From the NCBI GenBank assembly GCA_030651765.1, contig JAUSBY010000015.1:1-64000 (forward strand): a DNA stretch of 64,000 nt, read 5' to 3'. This document shows positions 61,206 to 64,000 of the stretch, piece after piece (the first letter of the stretch is position 1; each line of letters begins with the position of its first letter). The notes beneath the pieces were generated by a model. It was not told where the DNA came from. It was given only the letters and a program-made list of their open reading frames with translations, and ran no database searches. Origin of the DNA: Coriobacteriia bacterium (GTDB lineage: Bacteria > Actinomycetota > Coriobacteriia > Anaerosomatales > Anaerosomataceae). A program made the translations under genes and the position numbers.

Positions 61206-62290
61206 TGGCCGGCATGCCGGCCGAGTTCGTGCCGGAGTGCCTCACGGTCTTCCGCTCCAATGAGTGCAACCTCGCATGCCGCTACTGTCACGCGTCGCCC
61301 GGCACCGCGTCGGGCCCGCCGATCTCGGATCGCGTCCTCGCCGATGCCGCGGACATCGTGGCCGGTTCGTGCGCGCGTCACGGTATCGCGATGACCTTCG
61401 CGCTCCTTGGCGGTGGTGAGCCGCTGCTCGACCGCGCGGACGCCGCGCGCATACTCGGCATCCTGCGCGAGCGTGCAGCGGCGGCGGGCGTGCCGCTGCG
61501 CACCTACGTCGCCACCAACGGCGTCGTGCCCGAGGAGACCGTCCGGTGGGCGGCGGCCGAGTTCGACCTCATCGGCCTCTCCTGCGACGGCCCGCCCGCC
61601 GTCCAGGACGCGCAGCGTCCGACCCGCGGAGGAGGGCCGAGCTCGCCGCACATCGAACGCGCGGCTGCCGCGCTGCGCGAGTCCGGGAGGCCCTTCCACG
61701 TCCGGGCGACGGTGACCGCCGACTCGCTCGGGATGCAGTCGGACGTCGTCGCGTACGCCGTCGGCACGCTGGGGGCCGCCGAGGTGCGTCTGGAGCCGGT
61801 CTACGCGAACCCCGGCGCCACTCCGCAGTTCACGGCCGACGATGCCGATGCGTTCTGCGACGGCTTCCTCGCCGCGCGGCGCGCGGGTGCCGAGCTCGGC
61901 GTGCCCGTGACCACCTCGCTCATGCGCCCGAACGAGGCGCACGGCCCGCACTGCAACGTGCTGCGGGGCGTGGTGAATCTCACGCCCGACGGAATCGCCA
62001 CCGGGTGCTTCCTCGAGTCGCGTGCCGAGGGCATCGATGCCCGGCGCGTCCGCGTGGGTGGCATCCACCCGGTCACCGGCCGCTTCGAACTCGACTCTGC
62101 ACGGGTCGCTGAGCTTGCGGCCGCGTGCGGTCGCGTGCCCGAGGAGTGCCGCGACTGCCCTCTCGAGGACGCGTGCTCGAGGGCATGTCCTGACATCTGC
62201 ATGCTCGGCACCGGCTCCGGCGCGCCGCATCAGGGCACGTTTCGCTGCAGGGTGCAGCTGCGTCTGGCGGCAGAGGCGGTGCGCGCATGA
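61205..62290 (+). CDS. Radical SAM/SPASM-type maturase 2
   Basis: 361 residues beginning at the ATG that shares one base with the previous stop (TGATG). The radical SAM motif is CNLACRYC near residue 20, so there is no N-terminal extension, unlike maturase 1. A glycine-rich SAM-binding segment (LLGGGEPLL) and SPASM-like cysteines (PHCNVLRG, CRDCPLEDACSRACPDIC, FRCRVQ) are present. ATGA overlap with the next gene. Predicted to act on the Cys-repeat lipoprotein or to cooperate with maturase 1. Confidence 0.9.
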   Translation: MAGMPAEFVPECLTVFRSNECNLACRYCHASPGTASGPPISDRVLADAADIVAGSCARHGIAMTFALLGGGEPLLDRADAARILGILRERAAAAGVPLRTYVATNGVVPEETVRWAAAEFDLIGLSCDGPPAVQDAQRPTRGGGPSSPHIERAAAALRESGRPFHVRATVTADSLGMQSDVVAYAVGTLGAAEVRLEPVYANPGATPQFTADDADAFCDGFLAARRAGAELGVPVTTSLMRPNEAHGPHCNVLRGVVNLTPDGIATGCFLESRAEGIDARRVRVGGIHPVTGRFELDSARVAELAAACGRVPEECRDCPLEDACSRACPDICMLGTGSGAPHQGTFRCRVQLRLAAEAVRA

Positions 62291-63678
62291 CGACGATGCC
62301 ACCGACCATCGACCCGGACGAGGTCTACGCGCTCCCGCTCGCCGACCGCTGGATGCTCTTCGCGCCGGCCACCTGGAGCGTGGCGGTCGTGAACCGCGCC
62401 GCACTCGGCGGGCTTGCCGAGTGCGTGGGGCCGAAACGCCAGGCGCCCTCCCTCGATGCGCTCGACCTCTGGCAGACGCTGACCGTCGCGGTGCCGGGCG
62501 CGGCGGACCACCGCGGGCGCGACGAGGACAAGCTCGTCATCATGCCCACGCGGGCGTGCAACATCCGGTGCCTCCACTGTGACTTCGGCTCGGATGATGC
62601 GCCGATCACCGTGCTCGACCCGCGCCTCACGTACCCGCTCATCGATCGGCTGGCCGCCGAACTCCGCCGCAAGCGCGAGCACACCATGCGGGTGCACTTC
62701 TTCGGCGGCGAGCCGCTTGTGGCGCGTCGGGCGGTGGAGAACATCGTCGCGTACACGCGCTCGGCGTGCGCGAAGGCCGGGCTCGTGCCCGCATTCGAAC
62801 TCACCACCAACGGCGTTTGCGATGCCGAGACTGCGATGTTCCTCGGCGACGAGATCGACTCGGTGGTCATCTCGATCGAGGGAGATGAGGTGCTGCACGA
62901 CGGCATCCGGCGCCATCGCGACGGTCGCGGGACGTACGCCGAGGTGGCAGCCACGATCCGGCGACTCGGCAGGTATCCCGCCGAGGTCTGTCTGCGCACG
63001 TGCGTGACGAACCGCTCGGTGGATGCGATGCCTGAGATCGCCGAGCACTTCTGCCGCGAGTTCACGTTCGACGTACTCGCCTTCGAGATGCTCGTGGAGA
63101 CCCCGCGCGGCGTCGAGGCGGGTCTGCGCGCACCCGACCCGTACGCCTTCGCCAGCGGAGTGATGGCTGCCGAAGCGGTCGCTGCCGAACACGGGGTACG
63201 CGTGGTGCACAGCACTTCGGAACTGGTGGGACCGCGAACCACGTCGTGTCCGCTCGGCCGCGGCACGCTGATGCTCTGGCCGGACGGTTCGATCACCGCC
63301 TGCTATCTCGATCCCGGGCGGTGGCGCGCCAACGGGCTCGAGCTGTCGCTCGGGCGGGTGGACGCCACCGGCGCCGTGCGGCTCAACACGCGGCGCCTGG
63401 GCGCGATCGCGCGGGCGATCACCGTCAAGCCACGGTGCGAGCGGTGCTTCTGCAGGTACACGTGCGCGGGTGGGTGCCACGTGGAGCAGACGCCGCCCGG
63501 CTGCTCGCCCGAGTACGACGACCGGTGCCGGGCCATTCGCCTCATCACGGCGAGCCGGCTGCTCGCGAGCATCGGAGATGCCGCCGATGCGGCGCGGATG
63601 CTTGCGCGGCCGGCTGCAGCCGAGGCGCTCGCGCTCAACGCCGACGACCGCCTGCGCAGCTGGGCGAAGACGTGGTGA
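62287..63678 (+). CDS. Radical SAM/SPASM-type maturase 3
   Basis: 463 residues. N-terminal ~85 residues precede the radical SAM motif CNIRCLHC (near residue 97); FFGGEPLV is the SAM-binding Gly motif. SPASM-like cysteines occur at CPLGRGTLMLWPDGSITAC, CERCFCRYTCAGGC and CSPEYDDRC. The CFC-YxCAGxC pattern is shared with maturase 1, suggesting the two are paralogues that diverged. Start ATG overlaps the previous stop by four bases. Confidence 0.9.
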   Translation: MTTMPPTIDPDEVYALPLADRWMLFAPATWSVAVVNRAALGGLAECVGPKRQAPSLDALDLWQTLTVAVPGAADHRGRDEDKLVIMPTRACNIRCLHCDFGSDDAPITVLDPRLTYPLIDRLAAELRRKREHTMRVHFFGGEPLVARRAVENIVAYTRSACAKAGLVPAFELTTNGVCDAETAMFLGDEIDSVVISIEGDEVLHDGIRRHRDGRGTYAEVAATIRRLGRYPAEVCLRTCVTNRSVDAMPEIAEHFCREFTFDVLAFEMLVETPRGVEAGLRAPDPYAFASGVMAAEAVAAEHGVRVVHSTSELVGPRTTSCPLGRGTLMLWPDGSITACYLDPGRWRANGLELSLGRVDATGAVRLNTRRLGAIARAITVKPRCERCFCRYTCAGGCHVEQTPPGCSPEYDDRCRAIRLITASRLLASIGDAADAARMLARPAAAEALALNADDRLRSWAKTW

Positions 63679-63685
63679 GGCCGCC

Positions 63686-64000
63686 GTGGCGAACCTGTCC
63701 GTGACGCGCCGCTGCGAGCGCGCCTGCCCCTTCTGCTTCGCCGCCGACGAGCGTGCGACGGGCCCGCTCGACATGAGCGCCGATGTCTTCGAGGCCGCAC
63801 TCGACTTCCTCGAGCGGTCGGGTGTCCCCGACGCGCGCCTCCTCGGCGGCGAGCCGATGCTCCACCCGGCGTTCGCCTCGCTCGCTGACCGCGCCCTCGA
63901 GCGCGGCTTCGCGCTGACGGTGATGACCGGCGGGCTCGTGCCCGAGGTGGCGGTCGCGCATCTGACGACGCTTCCCGCCGGGCGGGTGAGGGTCTTCCTC
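63686..64000 (+). CDS. Radical SAM protein 4 (cut by window end)
   Basis: First 105 codons of a further radical SAM protein, starting at GTG 63686 with GTGAGG six bases upstream. The CxxxCxxC motif CERACPFC lies within the first 20 residues and LLGGEPMLHP is the SAM-binding Gly motif. The frame stays open to the window end, so the presence of a SPASM domain cannot be judged. Separated from maturase 3 by only seven bases, so it belongs to the same operon. Confidence 0.85.
   Translation, partial: MANLSVTRRCERACPFCFAADERATGPLDMSADVFEAALDFLERSGVPDARLLGGEPMLHPAFASLADRALERGFALTVMTGGLVPEVAVAHLTTLPAGRVRVFL

Overview
The window is high-GC DNA packed with short-overlap operons (ATGA, GTGA and TGATG junctions) and many GTG and TTG starts. 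Gene content points to a strictly anaerobic, cell-wall-bearing bacterium: a V/A-type ATPase, a Sec-containing exported formate dehydrogenase, large multiheme c-type cytochromes (one carrying CWB2 cell-wall-binding repeats), an aldehyde:ferredoxin oxidoreductase and the B12-dependent oxidative ornithine pathway. My best guess is an uncultured or recently cultured Coriobacteriia/Anaerosomatales-type actinobacterium. That is inferred from gene content only, not from a marker gene.

Layout. 1-3165: end of a V-type ATPase operon (A, B, a small membrane protein, D). 3166-3472: a structured non-coding stretch between convergent operons. 3473-7567 (-): TldE/TldD and an NlpC/P60 cell-wall hydrolase. 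7714-11288 (-): a 15-heme cytochrome with its upstream membrane-anchored partner. 11553-11629: initiator tRNA. 11826-14075: small lipoproteins and hypothetical proteins. 14115-20537 (-): a LacI-controlled sugar/nucleoside operon (RbsB-like, ATPase, permease, phosphotriesterase-like, GATase-like, nucleoside hydrolase, ribokinase), with the LacI gene and an M20 peptidase divergent (20745-22846). 23563-29251: selenocysteine formate dehydrogenase FdnGHI type plus FdhE. 29808-35031: branched-chain amino-acid type ABC transporter livKHMGF. 35167-38235: a nine-heme cytochrome whose first heme is separated from the others by CWB2 repeats. 38378-59161: a dispersed ornithine fermentation region (ord, ortA, ortB, oraS, oraE, a MutL/GlmL-like reactivase, orr). 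It is interrupted by an orphan sensor kinase, a Clp unfoldase/FHA-like pair, an FmdE plus FecBCD-type metal or cobalamin transporter, and a tungsten AOR. 59295-64000: a Cys-rich repeat Tat-lipoprotein followed by four radical SAM genes; the last runs off the window.

How it fits together. Ornithine is racemised (Orr), rearranged by a B12/PLP mutase (OraSE), oxidised (Ord) and cleaved to acetyl-CoA plus alanine (OrtAB). A cobalamin/metal-chelate ABC system and a mutase reactivase sit in the same region. Formate dehydrogenase can feed electrons from outside the membrane into a cytochrome b. The two multiheme cytochromes look like exported electron conduits.

The most novel element is the 59.2-64.0 kb cluster. 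It encodes a twin-arginine lipoprotein whose C-terminal half is ten consecutive C-x-C-[D/E]-x-x hexads, organised as 18-residue super-repeats. Three overlapping or abutting radical SAM/SPASM-type enzymes and a fourth radical SAM protein follow. This looks like an undescribed RiPP-like or metal-scaffold maturation system, in which a cytoplasmically modified Cys repeat would be exported folded by Tat and anchored by lipidation.
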